DNA from: Elusimicrobiales bacterium
GTDB taxonomy: Bacteria > Elusimicrobiota > Elusimicrobia > Elusimicrobiales > UBA9959
Direction of reading: 5' to 3'
Assembly: GCA_023701245.1 (NCBI GenBank)
Contig: JAMPXK010000009.1
Span: 1 to 62,873, forward strand
DNA length: 62,873 nt
Below the pieces are notes generated by a model that was given only the letters and a program-made list of their open reading frames with translations, ran no database searches and was not told where the DNA came from. Positions 19,192 to 30,451 of this stretch are shown one piece after another; within the stretch, counting starts at the first letter, position 1; each line of letters starts with the position of its first letter. Made by a program: the position numbers and the translations under genes.

Positions 19192-20103
19192 TCAATGCAG
19201 GCCGCACTCGTCCGAGACGCGGCTCTCCTCTTCCATAAGGGCTATCACGGTGTTCATTTCCCCCGCGCTCAGCACGGGGACCGCGCCGCCGCGGTGAAAG
19301 GAATCCAGCAGCGCGTAGAAGCGCTGCTTGCCGCGCTCGTCGAGCATCTCCCCGCCGGGGTTGCGCTTGAGCCTGGAGGCGCTGAAGGCGGGGTCGCGCA
19401 TCTGCAGCGCCCAGTACTTGGCCTTCGCCTCCACGGCGCCCATCTGCCTGACGGCCAGCAGCGCCTTGCGGGTATTGCAGGTCTCGGTGTTAAGGCTCTT
19501 GGGCGCGTCGCGGAAGTCCACGAAGGCGGGCTTTATCTCCTCTTCGCCGAACATGGCGGCCAGTTCGCGCAGGTCGGGCACGTCGAACTGGAACTCCGGG
19601 CGCTCGGGCAGGATGTCCCACTGGCGGTCGGTCTGCGCCTCCACGGTATGCAGCACGGCCCCGGTCAGGGGGTCTATCATCTTGGCTATTATCATAAGGT
19701 GTTCTTTAGTGCCGAAGATGGTCCCCACGATGATGGCGTCCGAAGGGTTGATCCTCCTGGGCGAGCCCTCGGGCGCCTCGTCGGTCACCCCGGAGGCGGA
19801 CAGGCGGCGCTCCTCCAGCACCTTGTCGAGCTGCGAGCGCTCCAGCAGGTTCACCTTGCCGGAAGCCACCAGGCCCGACAGCAGTTTTTCAGAGATGTAG
19901 TCGCTCTCCTCCCGGGAGGTCCTGGCCTTGCGGGAGAAGCCTATCACGGCCACGTTCTTCACTTTCTTGTTGGTGGAGTACTTGGCGAAGTCGTTCGCCA
20001 TTTTCCGGTAGACGTCCTCGGCGGCCTGGGAGGAGGTGGCACACAGCAGAAGCGCGGCGGCGGCGGCCAAGGTCAGTTTGAAAGCTGGCGTCATCCTTTT
20101 CAT
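19192..20103 (-). CDS. Secreted CsgG/FlgO-like domain protein
   Basis: Signal peptide (LTLAAAAALLLCATSSQAA); VAVIGFSRKARTSREESDYISEKLLSGLVASGKVNLLERSQLDKVLEERRL; DAIIVGTIFGTKEHLMIIAKMIDPLTGAVLHTVEA. Confidence 0.75.
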   Translation of the reverse strand: MKRMTPAFKLTLAAAAALLLCATSSQAAEDVYRKMANDFAKYSTNKKVKNVAVIGFSRKARTSREESDYISEKLLSGLVASGKVNLLERSQLDKVLEERRLSASGVTDEAPEGSPRRINPSDAIIVGTIFGTKEHLMIIAKMIDPLTGAVLHTVEAQTDRQWDILPERPEFQFDVPDLRELAAMFGEEEIKPAFVDFRDAPKSLNTETCNTRKALLAVRQMGAVEAKAKYWALQMRDPAFSASRLKRNPGGEMLDERGKQRFYALLDSFHRGGAVPVLSAGEMNTVIALMEEESRVSDECGLH

Positions 20104-20174
20104 AACCCCTCCTCTTACTTCACTGATAGTCTACAGCACGGGGGGTATTGAAAAGGACAAAAAAACGTCAAATT

Positions 20175-20864
20175 TTAGTCAAATTTATAGCCGTGTCCTG
20201 TTACGCTGGTTATATGGGCGCCTATGTCGGCGCCCAGTTTCTTGCGCAGGGAGGACACGTGCACGCCCACGGTATGCGGGTCGTTGTAGCTGGCCGGGTC
20301 GTAGCCCCACACCGTCTCCAGCAGGTACGGCACCGACAGCAGCCGGCCCTCTTCGGTTATCAGGGCCATCAGCAGGTCGAATTCCTTGCGGGTAAGGTTC
20401 ACCATGGAATTCTTTATGGCCACGCTGCGCGCGGCGGGGTCTATCACCATGCCCAGTTTTTTTATCTTCTCGGTCTTGGCGGCCACGCCCTCGTAGCGCT
20501 TCATCACGGCTTTCATCTTGGCCAGCAGCACCGGGAAAGAGAACGGCTTTATCACGTAGTCGTCGGCGCCCTTGTTGTAGCCGGCCAGGATATCCTCTTC
20601 GCTGATCTTGCGGCCGGACACGATGATGACCGGGATGCAGGAAAAACCCTCGGTCTCCTTGAGGGCCTTGCACAGGGCGAAGCCGTCCAGGCCCTTCATC
20701 TCCACGTCCGTCACTACCAGGTCAGGCCCGAAATCCTTCACCATGGCCACGGCCTCGGCGCCGTTGTCGGCGGCGGCGACGTTAAAGCCCTGCCCCTCCA
20801 GATACCTGCGGGTGGAATTGAGCACCAGTTTGTCGTCGTCGACCAGGAGTATTTTTTTGAACAT
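20175..20864 (-). CDS. OmpR/PhoB-family response regulator
   Basis: MFKKILLVDDDKLVLNSTRRYL...LVVTDVEMKGLDG...VIKPFSFPVLLAKM; winged helix NLTRKEFDLLMALITEEGRLLSVPYLLETVWGYDPASYNDPHTVGVHVSSLRKKLG; start moved to Met at 20864. Confidence 0.93.
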   Translation of the reverse strand: MFKKILLVDDDKLVLNSTRRYLEGQGFNVAAADNGAEAVAMVKDFGPDLVVTDVEMKGLDGFALCKALKETEGFSCIPVIIVSGRKISEEDILAGYNKGADDYVIKPFSFPVLLAKMKAVMKRYEGVAAKTEKIKKLGMVIDPAARSVAIKNSMVNLTRKEFDLLMALITEEGRLLSVPYLLETVWGYDPASYNDPHTVGVHVSSLRKKLGADIGAHITSVTGHGYKFD

Positions 20865-20990
20865 GTTGGGACCTTTCGCGCCAGCCGGCGGCGCGGGCCG
20901 CCGCACCGCCTGCTTACGATTCTATTATATTTTGCGCGGCCCTGGCCCGGCCCGCCATAGCGCCTGGGCAATTTTGATATACTTGAACCA

Positions 20991-22004
20991 ATGGGAACTC
21001 CGACGACAACTCCGCCCGCGGGAACGCCCGGCGCTTTCTGCCCGGTCTGCCTTGCCCCCGGCCCCCACCGGGAGCTTTTAACCCATACCGACCCTTTCGG
21101 CGGCGGGGTTTACCTCCTGCGCTCCTGCGCCGCCTGCGGCGCGGATTTTTCCGACCCCATGAAAAATCCGGGGCCGGAGTGGTACGCTGCCGCGGCCCCG
21201 GCCTGGACCCCCTCCGTTCCCTCCCCCATCCCCTCCTGGCGCCTCAGGGAACTCTCGCGCCTGCGGGCCGCCAAACCCGGCGCCGCCAGCTTGCTGGAGG
21301 TGGGCTGTTCCGACGGGGCTTTCCTGCTGGCCGCCCGCGCGGCAGGCTTCACGGTCTCGGGGGTGGACTTCGACGCGGCCGCCACCGCCAGGGCCAGGGC
21401 GGCCGGGCTGGAAGCCGTCACCACGGCTTCCTTCGAAACTTTCGCCGCCGGCGCTCCCGGGAAATTCGACGTCATAGTTTTTTTCCAGACGCTGGAGCAC
21501 CTCAGCGCCCCGCGCGCCTTCCTGGCCCAGGTCGCCTCGCTGCTTAATCCCGGCGGCCTCGTCTTCTTCGACATCCCCGACGCCGGCAGGCCCCTGCCTT
21601 CCGGCTCCGGCCTTATCGACCTGCCCCCTCACCACCTTACGCGCTGGCGCGCCGTCACGGTCCGGAAGTTCCTGGAGGCCGGAGGTTTCGAACCGCTGGC
21701 CCTGGGTTCCGCGGTGGACCGCCTCCTCTTGCGCGACGCCGCCGGCTCCGCCCTGGCCGCCGCCCTGGGCAGGTTTAAGCGCGCGCTGACCCGGCCCGCC
21801 GCCGCGGCCGCCGCCGGCCCTGCCGCACCGCCGCCTCCCTCCGCCGTGCCTTCCGCGGCCTTTCGCGTCTTCGACTTCTGCTACCGCCGCCTGGCGGCGC
21901 CGCTGCTGGCCCCTGTTTTCTTTTTCTGGGCGCTGCTGCTCAAGGCCCGGGGCCGCGGCTTCTACCTCTGCTGCCGCGCCGTGCTGCGCCGGCCCGCGGC
22001 TTAG
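20991..22004 (+). CDS. Class I SAM-dependent methyltransferase with N-terminal Cys-rich segment
   Basis: CPVCLAPG...RSCAACGADF; LLEVGCSDGAFLLAARAAGFTVSGVDFD; FDVIVFFQTLEHLSAPRAFLAQVASLLNPGG. Confidence 0.88.
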   Translation: MGTPTTTPPAGTPGAFCPVCLAPGPHRELLTHTDPFGGGVYLLRSCAACGADFSDPMKNPGPEWYAAAAPAWTPSVPSPIPSWRLRELSRLRAAKPGAASLLEVGCSDGAFLLAARAAGFTVSGVDFDAAATARARAAGLEAVTTASFETFAAGAPGKFDVIVFFQTLEHLSAPRAFLAQVASLLNPGGLVFFDIPDAGRPLPSGSGLIDLPPHHLTRWRAVTVRKFLEAGGFEPLALGSAVDRLLLRDAAGSALAAALGRFKRALTRPAAAAAAGPAAPPPPSAVPSAAFRVFDFCYRRLAAPLLAPVFFFWALLLKARGRGFYLCCRAVLRRPAA

Positions 22005-22043
22005 CCCCGTCCCAACCCATTTTTAGTATACTTTTACCGGATT

Positions 22044-23480
22044 ATGAGCGCCGGCCGCACTATTTTCAAGAATTTCCTCTCTCTGACCTTCTCCAACGCC
22101 GTTTCCAGGGCTTCAGGGCTCATCACCGTCATCTACCTGGCCCGCGTGCTGGGCCCGGCCGAATTCGGCAAGATGAATTTCGCCATGGCGCTGACCGGCT
22201 ACTTCGCCACCCTGGCGCACCTGGGGCTGGGCACCATAGGCATCCGGGAGCTGGCCCAGGCGCCCGGCGACAGGGACCTCTGCGTCAGCCGTATCCTCAG
22301 CCTCAAGGTCCTGCTGGGCACGGGGGCCTTCGCGCTGCTCTGCCTGGTCACGCTCCTGCTCAAAGAGCCTTCCGACGTAAAGTGGCTGGTGGTCTTTTAC
22401 GGCCTCACCATGTTCACCACCAACGTCCTCTCCTTCGACTGGGTCTTCCAGGGCATAGAGAAGATGGAGTACCTGGGCTTCGCCGGCGCCGCGCAGGGCG
22501 TGGCCTACCTGGCCGCCATAGCCCTTTCCATAAAAGGCAGCGGCGATCTCCTGCTCATCCCGTGGCTGCTGCTGGGCGCCCAGGCCTGCGCCGTGGCCTT
22601 CATGTGGCTCGCCTACCGGCGCCTCTTTCCCGGGTCGGGCCTGCGGTTCGTGCGGCCGGAGAACCTGGAGAAGCTCCGCCAGGCGCTGCCCATAGCGCTC
22701 TGGGGCATCCTCACCGTCATCATCCTCAATTCAGGCATTACCATCCTGGGCTTCCTGCGCCCGCCCGGGGAAGTAGGCTACTTTTCGGCCGCCTACAAAG
22801 TCACCTGGATAATAGTGGAGACGCTGATAGCCTACATAGCCGCCGTCTTCCCCTCCATGGCCAAGCACCACGCCCTCTCGCCCGAAAAGTTCAGCGCCGT
22901 GCTGGACCGCACGCTCAAGCTGGCCACGCTGTTCTGCCTGCCGGCCATGGCCGGTCTTTACATGCTGTCGGTGCCCGTCACCGCGCTGGTCTACGGCAGC
23001 AAGTTCGGCGAGGCCGCCTCTATCCTGGCCTTCCTGGCGGTACTGCCGTACCTCATCTTCATCACCAACCTCTACTCCCACGCGCTGATAGCCGCCCACC
23101 GCCAGAACAAGGTGCTTAAGCTCAGCGCCATCCAGGCCGCCCTGGTAGTACTGCTCAACCTGGCGCTCATCCCCGCCTATGGGGCCAAGGGACTGGCGGC
23201 CGCGGCCATAATAGCCACCGCCGTCTGCAACTACCTCTACCGCCTGGAAACCGGCCGGTTCGCCAAACTGGGCAGGTTCCGCCCCTACAAGCCGCTCCTG
23301 GCCACCGCGCTGATGGCCGGGGCGCTGCGCCTGGCCGCCGGCCAGGGCCTGCTGGTCACGGTACCGCTGGGCGTTGTCGTGTACGCGGCCGCCATCCTGC
23401 TCTTGCGGGAAGTGACCCTGGAAGAACTGCGCGGGCTGCGGACTTTGTTCAGGCCCGAAGCGCAAGGCAGGGAACGATGA
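22044..23480 (+). CDS. Wzx-like polysaccharide flippase
   Basis: KNFLSLTFSNAVSRASGLITVIYLARVLGPAEFGKMNFAMALTGYF; multiple TM helices; MATE/Wzx pattern. Confidence 0.9.
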   Translation: MSAGRTIFKNFLSLTFSNAVSRASGLITVIYLARVLGPAEFGKMNFAMALTGYFATLAHLGLGTIGIRELAQAPGDRDLCVSRILSLKVLLGTGAFALLCLVTLLLKEPSDVKWLVVFYGLTMFTTNVLSFDWVFQGIEKMEYLGFAGAAQGVAYLAAIALSIKGSGDLLLIPWLLLGAQACAVAFMWLAYRRLFPGSGLRFVRPENLEKLRQALPIALWGILTVIILNSGITILGFLRPPGEVGYFSAAYKVTWIIVETLIAYIAAVFPSMAKHHALSPEKFSAVLDRTLKLATLFCLPAMAGLYMLSVPVTALVYGSKFGEAASILAFLAVLPYLIFITNLYSHALIAAHRQNKVLKLSAIQAALVVLLNLALIPAYGAKGLAAAAIIATAVCNYLYRLETGRFAKLGRFRPYKPLLATALMAGALRLAAGQGLLVTVPLGVVVYAAAILLLREVTLEELRGLRTLFRPEAQGRER

Positions 23481-24466
23481 AAAAATTTTCCGTGATCATC
23501 GGCACCTACAACTACGGCCGCTTCATAGAAGAGGCCGTGGACAGCGTGCTGGCCCAGGACGTGCCGGCCGGCCAGGTGGAGCTTATAGTGGTGGACGACG
23601 GCTCCACCGACGACACCCAGCTGCGCCTGGCCAAATACGGCCGCGCCCTGAAATACCTGCACCAGGAGAATTCCGGCCAGGCCAGCGCCTTCAATTCCGG
23701 CCTGGCCGAAGCTTCCGGCGAATTCGTCTGCCTGCTGGACGCCGACGACGCCTGGAAGCCGGAAAAGCTGCGCCTGACCGCGGCCGCTTTCGAAGAAGCC
23801 TCGGACATCGGCATGGTGCAGCATTTCATGATGGACGTGAACCCGGAAGGCAAGCCGCTCACCCAGCAGTTCGGCGAGCGCCCGGCCTTCTACACCCTGC
23901 GCGACCTGCTGGCCGGCAGGGCGGCCTTCACCGGCACCAGCGGCCTGGCCTTCAGGCGCTCTTTCCTCGACAAGGTCCTCCCGGTGCCCGCCGGCCTTTT
24001 TTACTGCGCCGACGAATACCTCTACCTCAACATCCTTTTCCACTCCCGGGTGCGCTCGCTCAACACGGTGCTGGGGTTCAAGAAGATCCACGGGGCCAAC
24101 TGGTTCGCCGGCACCATGGAAGACACCCGCCGGCTGGGCAACTACGTCAAGGTAAAGGCGCTCATCCTGCACGATTTCAAAGCGCGCCTCAGGAAAGAAG
24201 GCCTGAAACTCGAAGGCACGGCCATGCCGCTGCCGCTGGAACTGGCCAAGGCCCGCGTGCTCTATTACGCCCGGCGCGGCCAGCGCCGCGAGGCGCTCCG
24301 GACCATTTACGACGAGGTCCTCTTCGGGCCTACCGCGGGGCGCCGTTTGTTCCACGCCGTCACGCTGGCCGTGTCGGCGCTGAGCCCGGCCCTGTACCTG
24401 AAACTTCACGCGTTCTACGCGGCCCTCCGGACCGGCCGCCGCGCCGGAGGAACGGCCCGCGGCTGA
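23477..24466 (+). CDS. Family 2 glycosyltransferase
   Basis: FSVIIGTYNYGRFIEEAVDSVLAQDVPAGQVELIVVDDGSTDDT...VCLLDADDAWKPEKL. Confidence 0.92.
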   Translation: MKKFSVIIGTYNYGRFIEEAVDSVLAQDVPAGQVELIVVDDGSTDDTQLRLAKYGRALKYLHQENSGQASAFNSGLAEASGEFVCLLDADDAWKPEKLRLTAAAFEEASDIGMVQHFMMDVNPEGKPLTQQFGERPAFYTLRDLLAGRAAFTGTSGLAFRRSFLDKVLPVPAGLFYCADEYLYLNILFHSRVRSLNTVLGFKKIHGANWFAGTMEDTRRLGNYVKVKALILHDFKARLRKEGLKLEGTAMPLPLELAKARVLYYARRGQRREALRTIYDEVLFGPTAGRRLFHAVTLAVSALSPALYLKLHAFYAALRTGRRAGGTARG

Positions 24467-24475
24467 CGCCACGCC

Positions 24476-25450
24476 ATGAAACCACTCGTAAGCGCCATCA
24501 TCATCAACCATAATTACGCGCCCTACCTGCCGCAGGCGGTAGAGAGCGTGCTGGCCCAGGACCTGCCCGCGGGCCAGCTGGAGGTCATAGTGGTGGACGG
24601 CGCCTCCACGGACAATTCCCGCGAGGTACTCAAACCGTATCTCGACAGGATCCGGCTGGTGGAAAAACCCTATGACGGCATGGTAAGTTCCTGCAACTGG
24701 GGCCTGCGCGAGGCGCGCGGCGACTGGGCGGCCTTCCTGGAATCCGACGATTTCTGGCGCGCGGACAAGCTTAAACGCACCCTCTCCCACCCGCTGTTCG
24801 GCAAGGGGCCGGCGCTCTTCCAGCACTGGATGCTGCAGGTGGACAAAGCGGGCGCGCCGCTGCCCGGCTACGACTATCCCGCCGGACCCGAAAGTTTCGA
24901 CTTCCTGGACACCGTGCGCGGCCTGCCCTACGCCGGCACCAGCTGCATCCTCATGAAAACAGACGCCATAAAGCCGTACCTGCCTTTTCCCGAGGACATC
25001 CTTTACGGCGCCGACGCTTTCCTGCGGTGGATAGCGGCCGCCAGGGGCCCCATCGTCAATATACCGGAGACGCTGGCCTTCAGGCGCATCCACGGGGCCA
25101 ACCTGTTCGGGGAGCAGATCTACGGCGACCCGGTGCGGGCGGCCAACGCGGCCGCCGTCAGCGGCACCATGATGAACTTTCTCGACGAGGTCTGCCGGCG
25201 CGAAGGCCTTACCCTGCCGCCGCCGGTGCGCCGCCACCTGAAGGCCGAACATCTTAAGCTGGTCATGGCGGACAGCGCCCACAAGGGCCGGCTTGGCCCG
25301 GCCCTGCGCGCCTGGGCGGCTTTCGCGGCCAACGGCGGCCCAGCCCCCCTGGCCCTGGCGCGGAGCGCCGCGGCCCTGCTGCTGGCGTCCTGCCCGCCGC
25401 TCTACCTCAAAGCGCAGGCCCTGGCGGCGGCGCTGCGCAGGAGGTCCTGA
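24476..25450 (+). CDS. Family 2 glycosyltransferase
   Basis: VSAIIINHNYAPYLPQAVESVLAQDLPAGQLEVIVVDGASTDNSREV...AAFLESDDFWRADKL. Confidence 0.92.
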   Translation: MKPLVSAIIINHNYAPYLPQAVESVLAQDLPAGQLEVIVVDGASTDNSREVLKPYLDRIRLVEKPYDGMVSSCNWGLREARGDWAAFLESDDFWRADKLKRTLSHPLFGKGPALFQHWMLQVDKAGAPLPGYDYPAGPESFDFLDTVRGLPYAGTSCILMKTDAIKPYLPFPEDILYGADAFLRWIAAARGPIVNIPETLAFRRIHGANLFGEQIYGDPVRAANAAAVSGTMMNFLDEVCRREGLTLPPPVRRHLKAEHLKLVMADSAHKGRLGPALRAWAAFAANGGPAPLALARSAAALLLASCPPLYLKAQALAAALRRRS

Positions 25451-25452
25451 CC

Positions 25453-26448
25453 ATGGCCCCGCTGTTCACCGTCATCATCCCCGCCTATAACCGCGCGGAG
25501 CTGCTGCGCCTTACGCTCAAAAGCCTGGCCGCGCAGACCTTTACTGACTACGAAGCCTTCATAATAGACGACGGCTCCACCGACGCCACCCCGGAAGTCT
25601 TCGAGCAGTTCAAGGGCCAGAGCAACTGGCACTTCGTCCGTTTCGAGACCAACCGCCGGCAGGGCGGCTGCCGCAACTACGCCCTGGAGCGCGCCGCCGG
25701 CGACTACGCCACCTTCCTGGACGCGGACGACCTCTGGCTGCCGCGGCGTCTGGAAAAGTTCGCGGAACTGGCAAAGCGCAATCCCGCGGCCGGCTTCCTT
25801 TTTTCCAACGGCTATATCCTGCGCGACGGGCGCCTGACGGGCAAATTTTTCGACGAGAACCGGGCCGTGCCGCGCGGCAAGCTCCCCCCCTACATGGCCA
25901 TCTCGGACAAGTGGCTGCCCTACGTCACCACCAACGTGGCCTTCAAGCGGGCCGCGCTGGAAAAAACAGGCTACTTCCGCCAGGACCTCAGCCACCTGGA
26001 GGACATGGAACTTTATGTGAAGATCCTGCGGGATTGGGAAGCAGATTTCATCGCGGAACCGCTGTCGGTCTACCGCATACACTCGCTCACCTCCAGCCCG
26101 GCCAGCCTCACCCTCAAGTGGGACGACGGCATAGCGGATTTCCACGAGGCGCTCAAGACCGCCGCCCCGGAGCCGGCGGCCGAGCGCGAGCTGAAGGATT
26201 ACGTTTACCTGCGCCAGGCGGAAGTCTACCTCAAGAACCTGCAGCCGGCCAAGGCCAGGGAGTACCTGCGCAAAACCACCGCCCGCGGCGGCCCCTTCTT
26301 CAAACTTTTCGCCGGCTCGCTGCTGCCCGTGCCGGCGCTGTCCCTCCTGCGCCGGCTCTACGCCCTGAAAAGAAAAGCGGCGCCCTCTCCGGACGCCGCC
26401 ATGGCCCTGGCCGAAGCCTGGGTCAAAGAACTGGAAACTTCCCGCTGA
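25453..26448 (+). CDS. Family 2 glycosyltransferase
   Basis: FTVIIPAYNRAELLRLTLKSLAAQTFTDYEAFIIDDGSTDATPEV...ATFLDADDLWLPRRL. Confidence 0.92.
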   Translation: MAPLFTVIIPAYNRAELLRLTLKSLAAQTFTDYEAFIIDDGSTDATPEVFEQFKGQSNWHFVRFETNRRQGGCRNYALERAAGDYATFLDADDLWLPRRLEKFAELAKRNPAAGFLFSNGYILRDGRLTGKFFDENRAVPRGKLPPYMAISDKWLPYVTTNVAFKRAALEKTGYFRQDLSHLEDMELYVKILRDWEADFIAEPLSVYRIHSLTSSPASLTLKWDDGIADFHEALKTAAPEPAAERELKDYVYLRQAEVYLKNLQPAKAREYLRKTTARGGPFFKLFAGSLLPVPALSLLRRLYALKRKAAPSPDAAMALAEAWVKELETSR

Positions 26449-27570
26449 TCACTTCCCGTTGTAGGCTTCGTTGAGCCGCGCCGGGGAAACCACCTTAAAG
26501 CCGTTCTCGGCCAGCCAGCGCACCAGCCGCTTGGAGGCCGTGCGGCTCTGCGCGTGGATGTCGTGCATCAGCACTATGCCCTTGCCGCGCTGCCGTATGA
26601 GCGAGATGGTCTTTTCAAAAAGAACGTCGGGGTCCTTGGTGGACCAGTCCAGCGTGTCTATGGTCCAGCCCACGGGGATAAGGCCGTGCTCGGAATGCAG
26701 CGCCGCCAGCGCCTCCGGGGTAATGATGCCGTAAGGCGGACGGAAAAGGGTGGGCTTTTGGCCGGAAGCGGTCTCTATGGAGGCGGCTACGCCTCCCAGC
26801 TGTTCCACTATCTTCTCGGTGGAGAGCGCGGTAAAAGGTTTGCCGGACTCGGTGGCGTGGTGGTAGCCGTGCACGGCTATCTCGTGCCCGTCCGCGGCGG
26901 TCTTTTTCACCAGCTCTTTGCCGTTGGGCCCCATCTTGGAACCCAGCACGAAAAAGATGGAATCCGCTCCGGCGGCCCGCATGGCGCCGGAAACCTCCTC
27001 GGTCAGCGGCCCCGGGCCGTCGTCGAAAGTGAGGATGACCTCGCCTTTGGCGAGGAAGCCGTCGTACTGCACCAGGAACGGCACGTTGTTCTTGACGTAG
27101 TTGATCTGGCAGTAGCCCTGTTTCACCGGCACGCCGCGGCTGTCGCGTTCTTCCGGACCGTTGAACCCGAACAGGTCGCTGATCTCACTTAGGACTTTCC
27201 AGGAGATAGCCGCCTTGTTATGCGCGGCCGTAATGCGGTCCAGCGCCTCACGAGAGATCCCGGCTTCGCGGTTTATGCGCGCGCCGGTCAGTTCCAGACG
27301 CTCCCGAAGGTATTTACCGGCCGCGGAAGCCTCAATAAAAGTCTGGCTGTCCTGCGGCGAAAGGTAGGCCAACTCTGAATAGGTCTCGAGGGCCGAGTAA
27401 TAATCCAGGTATTCCTTCACCATGTACTGGCGGTCCGGCACCGGGCTGGGGACCGCCGGGACCTCTACGGAAGCGGGGTCCCGCGGCAGGCGCAGGGAGG
27501 TATCGGCGGCGGAAGTTAAGGACGGGACGGCGAGCAGGCAGGCGAAAAGGGATATTAGCTTGGTCATCAC
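26449..27570 (-). CDS. Exported polysaccharide deacetylase
   Basis: Signal peptide; VILTFDDGPGPLTEEVSGAMRAAGADSIFFVLGSKM; HEIAVHGYHHATES; LFRPPYGIITPEALAAL; KGIVLMHDIH (NodB motifs). Confidence 0.93.
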   Translation of the reverse strand: MMTKLISLFACLLAVPSLTSAADTSLRLPRDPASVEVPAVPSPVPDRQYMVKEYLDYYSALETYSELAYLSPQDSQTFIEASAAGKYLRERLELTGARINREAGISREALDRITAAHNKAAISWKVLSEISDLFGFNGPEERDSRGVPVKQGYCQINYVKNNVPFLVQYDGFLAKGEVILTFDDGPGPLTEEVSGAMRAAGADSIFFVLGSKMGPNGKELVKKTAADGHEIAVHGYHHATESGKPFTALSTEKIVEQLGGVAASIETASGQKPTLFRPPYGIITPEALAALHSEHGLIPVGWTIDTLDWSTKDPDVLFEKTISLIRQRGKGIVLMHDIHAQSRTASKRLVRWLAENGFKVVSPARLNEAYNGK

Positions 27571-27684
27571 AGCTCCTGATAATTAAGATACTTATATTAT
27601 GGCAGCTATGAGGGTGGCTGGATAAGAGCCAAAAGGGCAGGAAAACGGTGTTATTGGACCTAGGCGCTAAGGTACCGGAGGGTC

Positions 27685-27783
27685 CTAGATGTTGCTGGTG
27701 ACGAAATACCAGATGAGCAGCGCCACTATGAGCGAGAGCAGTTTTATCTGCCAGTTGCGGGTAAAAAGTTCCTGTAGGTTCAT
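27685..27783 (-). CDS. 32-aa single-TM microprotein resembling the N-terminal TM segment of CdaR/YbbR proteins
   Basis: Minus-strand translation MNLQELFTRNWQIKLLSLIVALLIWYFVTSNI*; starts 9 nt after the cdaA stop; shorter than the ORF-track cutoff. Confidence 0.7.
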   Translation of the reverse strand: MNLQELFTRNWQIKLLSLIVALLIWYFVTSNI

Positions 27784-27792
27784 GGGCTGGTC

Positions 27793-28629
27793 CTAAGCCT
27801 GCGGGGGCTGCTGCGGCGGCTGGGCCGGGGGCTGGGCGGGAGCCGGCGCGGCCTCCGGGCGCTGCGCCTTGCGCAGCAGGGTCTTTTCGGCCTTGGAGCG
27901 GTAGAGCTGGTAGAGCATGGCTTCCAGGTCCTTGGGATCGGCGTGCTGCTGCAGCTTGCCGTTGCGCGCCACGGAGATCATGCCCGTCTCCTCGGAAACG
28001 GTGATGATGATGGCGTCGGCCGCCTCGCTCAGGCCGAGAGCCGCGCGGTGGCGCATGCCCAGGATCTTGGAGAGTTCCTGCTGCTCGGTCAGCGGCAGGA
28101 TGCAGCCGGCCGCCACCAGGCGGTTATTGGCGATCACGGCGGCCCCGTCGTGCAGCATGGTATTGTCGTGAAAAACGGTCTGCAGCAGTTCCTTGGAAAC
28201 CTCGCCGTTGATGCGCACGCCGGTCTCCACTATGTCTCGCAGGGCCATGTCCTGCTCCAGCACTATCAGCATGCCCATCTTTTCGGCGGAGGCGGAGCGC
28301 ACGGCCTCCATCATCTCGCCTATAAAGCGGTATTCCTGGGACACCATCACGCGGCCCAGCGGGTTGGAGCCGATGTTGGCCAGGGCGAAACGGATCTCCG
28401 GCTGGAAAACCACGATCAAAAGCAGGATACCGGCCAGCCAGAACTGCTGCATCAGCCAGACGGTGGCCGACAGGTGCATGGCCTGGGCGATGGCGGTGAT
28501 GACGGCAAGGATGAACACGCCCCAGATGACCTGCATGGCGCGCGTGCCCTTGAGCAGCAGGATAAGCCTGTAGACTATGTAGTAAACGGCCAGTATGTCG
28601 GCCAGGTCACGGATATATTTGAGGTACAA
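27793..28629 (-). CDS. cdaA: Diadenylate cyclase CdaA (DisA_N domain)
   Basis: Three N-terminal TM helices; FHDNTMLHDGAAVIANNRLVAAGCILPLTEQQELSKILGMRHRAALGLSEAADAIIITVSEETGMIS (DGA and RHR motifs intact). Confidence 0.95.
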   Translation of the reverse strand: MYLKYIRDLADILAVYYIVYRLILLLKGTRAMQVIWGVFILAVITAIAQAMHLSATVWLMQQFWLAGILLLIVVFQPEIRFALANIGSNPLGRVMVSQEYRFIGEMMEAVRSASAEKMGMLIVLEQDMALRDIVETGVRINGEVSKELLQTVFHDNTMLHDGAAVIANNRLVAAGCILPLTEQQELSKILGMRHRAALGLSEAADAIIITVSEETGMISVARNGKLQQHADPKDLEAMLYQLYRSKAEKTLLRKAQRPEAAPAPAQPPAQPPQQPPQA

Positions 28630-28642
28630 TTTTCCCCCGTCC

Positions 28643-30450
<1,808 letters not shown>

Positions 30451-30451
<1 letters not shown>

